Both the position numbers and the translations under genes were made by a program. Positions 53,167 through 54,125 of a DNA stretch of 54,125 nucleotides are shown piece after piece. This DNA is from an uncultured Schlesneria sp. (GTDB lineage: Bacteria; Planctomycetota; Planctomycetia; Planctomycetales; Planctomycetaceae): positions 1-54,125 of the forward strand of contig CAIULL010000019.1 of assembly GCA_903899985.1 (NCBI GenBank), given 5' to 3'. Below the pieces are notes generated by a model. It did not search any database, was not told the origin of the DNA, and saw only the letters and a list, made by a program, of their open reading frames with translations. The first letter of the stretch is position 1. Each line of letters starts with the position of its first letter.

Positions 53167-54125
53167 ATGAACTTCGTCCCGTTGAGCCTGACCCCGTCAC
53201 GATTGAACGCTTTTCTGATATCGGTTTCGCTTTTGGTAGCGACAATTTCCCTGCCACCGGCATCCCTTTGGGGACAGGATGCAAAAGTGGAAAAAAAGAC
53301 TGAAGCGCCAAAGGCAGAAGAAATCGAAAATCCGTTTCCCAATCGGCATCCTGCTCCGGAATTGGAAGGGGGAGTCGAATGGCTGAATGCGGCGGGTCCG
53401 ATTTCGGTCAAAGATCTGCGTGGCAAAATCGTGCTGATCGACTTCTGGACTTTCTGCTGCATCAACTGCATGCATGTCCTGCCTGATTTGGATTACCTCG
53501 AAAAGAAATATCCCAAGGAACTGGTCGTCATCGGAGTCCACTCGGCCAAGTTCGACAACGAGAAAGCAACCGGAAACATTCGCAAGGCGATCCTGCGATA
53601 TGAGATTGAGCATCCCGTCGTGAATGATGCGGACATGATTATCTGGCGCAAATTCGGCGTGAATTCGTGGCCATCCCTCGTCGTGCTCGACCCCGAAGGC
53701 CAGTATTGCGGATACGTCTCGGGAGAAGGGAACCGCGAACTGCTGGAAAAAGTCATTGACCGGTTGATCGCTTATCACAAGTCAAAGGGAACGCTGGATG
53801 AAACGCCGGTCCGATTCGATCTTGAACGAAACAAGGCCAAGGACACTCCACTCAAGTTTCCTGGAAAGATCCTCGTCGATGAGGCGAGCGGACGGTTGTT
53901 TATTTCAGACAGCAACCATAATCGCCTTGTTATCTGTGCACTCGACGGCAAGCTGATCGATGTCATCGGTACGGGAGCGATTGGCCGAGGCGACGGTGGT
54001 TACGCCGAAGCGCAGTTCGATCATCCTCAGGGGATGACACTTGTCGGTCAGACGCTTTATGTCGCAGACACCGAAAATCATCTGCTCCGCATGGTCGACC
54101 TCGAGAAGAAGACCGTTTCGACGCT
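53167..54125 (+). CDS. Exported thioredoxin-fold/NHL-repeat protein (3' end beyond window)
   Basis: The frame runs from ATG 53167 past the window's end, giving at least 319 residues. A signal peptide (hydrophobic LNAFLISVSLLVATISL, ending near ASLWGQD) is followed by a thioredoxin-like domain with DFWTFCCINCMHVLPDL, where CINC is the redox site, and VNSWPSLVVLDPEGQYCGYV. NHL-type beta-propeller repeats then start (GRLFISDSNHNRLVICALDG, HPQGMTLVGQTLYVADTENH). This layout is that of NHLRC2-like proteins. It probably acts outside the cytoplasm; the partner is unknown. The gene is incomplete here. Confidence 0.9.
   Translation, partial: MNFVPLSLTPSRLNAFLISVSLLVATISLPPASLWGQDAKVEKKTEAPKAEEIENPFPNRHPAPELEGGVEWLNAAGPISVKDLRGKIVLIDFWTFCCINCMHVLPDLDYLEKKYPKELVVIGVHSAKFDNEKATGNIRKAILRYEIEHPVVNDADMIIWRKFGVNSWPSLVVLDPEGQYCGYVSGEGNRELLEKVIDRLIAYHKSKGTLDETPVRFDLERNKAKDTPLKFPGKILVDEASGRLFISDSNHNRLVICALDGKLIDVIGTGAIGRGDGGYAEAQFDHPQGMTLVGQTLYVADTENHLLRMVDLEKKTVST

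Overview
The window reads as chromosomal DNA of a planctomycete, probably order Planctomycetales. The evidence is gene content: two Tat-exported DUF1501 proteins, two DUF1080 proteins, a ThuA-like protein, an Apt/RuvX/RseP/DXR housekeeping set, a ThyX-type thymidylate synthase, an ECF sigma/anti-sigma pair and many secreted proteins of unknown role. Genus is not determined. No rRNA, tRNA, CRISPR array, transposase or phage gene was seen.

Layout. Bases 1-781 carry a degenerate tandem duplication with short 11-base repeats and no convincing gene. From 782 to about 5.7 kb lie a BtaA-like (DUF3419) lipid enzyme and a 1190-residue protein that I read as PPi-dependent phosphoenolpyruvate carboxykinase. 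From 5.7 to 10.5 kb is a small accessory zone: two DUF1501 genes, an intact stand-alone M41-like peptidase after the first, a decayed relic of a second peptidase copy after the second, and a DUF433/DUF5615 toxin-antitoxin-like pair whose toxin is cut by an in-frame TGA. From 10.5 to 17.1 kb come ThuA, small BON-domain and hypothetical genes, an M42 aminopeptidase, and the dxr-rseP overlap pair closed by a strong terminator. From 17.1 to 28.2 kb there are an exported alpha/beta hydrolase, apt, kbl, a FucU/RbsD gene, an EVE protein, unknown exported proteins, a trans-sulfuration-type PLP enzyme and two DUF1080 paralogues. From 28.2 to 36.4 kb are a ROK kinase divergent from an orphan RbsA-like ATPase, an exported hydrolase, an OmpH-like lipoprotein, the ECF sigma/anti-sigma pair and a CopZ/BFD-like protein. 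From 36.4 to 44.8 kb, two minus-strand operons run: peptide-transporter SBP, permease, membrane protein, acpS; and thyX, larA-like, beta-propeller glycosidase-like, small protein. From 45.3 to 48.9 kb are an FHA protein, a small Tat protein, a methyltransferase, ruvX and a nuclease-like protein. From 49.0 to 52.0 kb is a second accessory zone with a SMI1/KNR4 gene, an unknown gene and an SGNH hydrolase whose 3' end is duplicated as a relic. RNase PH and a truncated thioredoxin/NHL-repeat protein close the window.

Two families of long hairpin repeats each occur twice (5.8 and 26.0 kb; 7.3 and 53.0 kb). The best candidates for follow-up are the flanking-repeat array at 49.0-52.1 kb, the decayed DUF1501/M41 duplication, the TGA-interrupted toxin, the PPi-PEPCK call, the degenerate LarA homologue coupled to thyX, and the putative PD-(D/E)XK winged-helix protein. 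All family calls come from reading motifs by eye; no database search was run.
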